From Aradus depressus (Eukaryota; Arthropoda; Insecta; Hemiptera; Aradidae): DNA of 64,000 nt. Below are positions 63,955 through 64,000 of the stretch, piece after piece; position 1 is the first letter of the stretch, and each line of letters opens with the position of its first letter. The translations under genes and the position numbers were made by a program. The stretch spans positions 20,159,489-20,223,488 of the forward strand of contig OY759224.1 of assembly GCA_963662175.1 (NCBI GenBank), written 5' to 3'. Under the pieces are notes generated by a model, which ran no database searches, was not told the origin of the DNA, and saw only the letters and a program-made list of their open reading frames with translations.

Positions 63955-64000
63955 ATGTCGAGTTCGGACGACGATGATGCGCTCGCTTTGGGTGCTTTTG
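63955..64000 (+). CDS. Possible start of a PIF/Harbinger-like transposase, cut by window edge
   Basis: Fifteen codons, MSSSDDDDALALGAF, are open to the end of the window. An acidic MSSSDD.DALAL start is, from memory, common in arthropod HARBI1-like (PIF/Harbinger) transposases. AAGGTAGCTCTATACACG about 120 bp upstream could be the element's TIR. The partial length prevents confirmation. Confidence 0.35.
   Translation, partial: MSSSDDDDALALGAF

Overview
The window looks like intergenic DNA from an AT-rich animal genome, most likely an arthropod and plausibly an insect. The repertoire is R1-like, I-like and Jockey-like LINEs, irritans-type mariner, pogo/Tigger, hAT, P-like and Transib-like DNA elements, plus tRNA-derived SINEs whose 3' tails are short CCTAA-type repeats resembling insect telomere DNA. 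I cannot name a species. I recognise no intact host gene, rRNA, free-standing tRNA gene, CRISPR or prokaryotic feature. Almost every readable ORF is a decayed transposon fragment or a chance ORF in a repeat.

Three repeat families supply the framework. (1) S1 is a ~340-bp tRNA-derived SINE with A and B boxes in its head and a pentanucleotide tail; about 20 copies are present on both strands, several with perfect target-site duplications (TSDs). (2) Q is an unclassified dispersed family made of ~100-140-bp quasi-repeats. It often starts near a TATACGAAGTATA-like hairpin and ends at GGGGAAGTACAT...GGTGATTCACC, and it occurs in more than 15 places. (3) H is a set of small elements in four sequence subfamilies (A-D). 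Each carries a complete minimal hammerhead-ribozyme-like core (CTGANGA, stem II, GAA, a tiny stem III, a UH cleavage site, stem I) just before an AATAAA-like stretch. Many are arranged as inverted pairs, as would be expected for Penelope-like or retrozyme-like retroelements. This is the most interesting content of the window.

Layout: 0.5-1.7 kb holds two tandem arrays. An R1-like LINE sits in an S1 SINE at 3.1-4.7 kb. A 287-bp MITE, a hammerhead B unit and a LINE RNase H domain follow at 5-7 kb, then S1 and pogo at 7.3-8.5 kb and a hAT remnant at 9 kb. LINE and SINE remnants, a 972-bp TIR element and hammerhead D occupy 10-20 kb. At 20-26 kb are poorly classified sequence and a 641-bp palindrome. 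A multi-kilobase inverted duplication spans 26.4-38.7 kb around LINE, pogo and SINE inserts. A Transib-like element with an RSS-type CACAGTG end lies at 38.9-40.3 kb. A second inverted duplication (40.7-42.3 against 50.3-51.7 kb) gives a filled and an empty site for a hAT MITE. Its spacer holds a Jockey-like LINE split by a P-like element. The last part (53-64 kb) holds Q arrays, minisatellites, two opposed copies of one DNA transposon, a hammerhead-flanked palindrome, a mariner pseudogene, an S1 copy and the first codons of a possible PIF/Harbinger gene cut by the window edge.

Nothing here forms a functional pathway. The interest lies in nested insertions whose TSDs give a relative chronology, in large inverted duplications, and in the hammerhead-bearing families.
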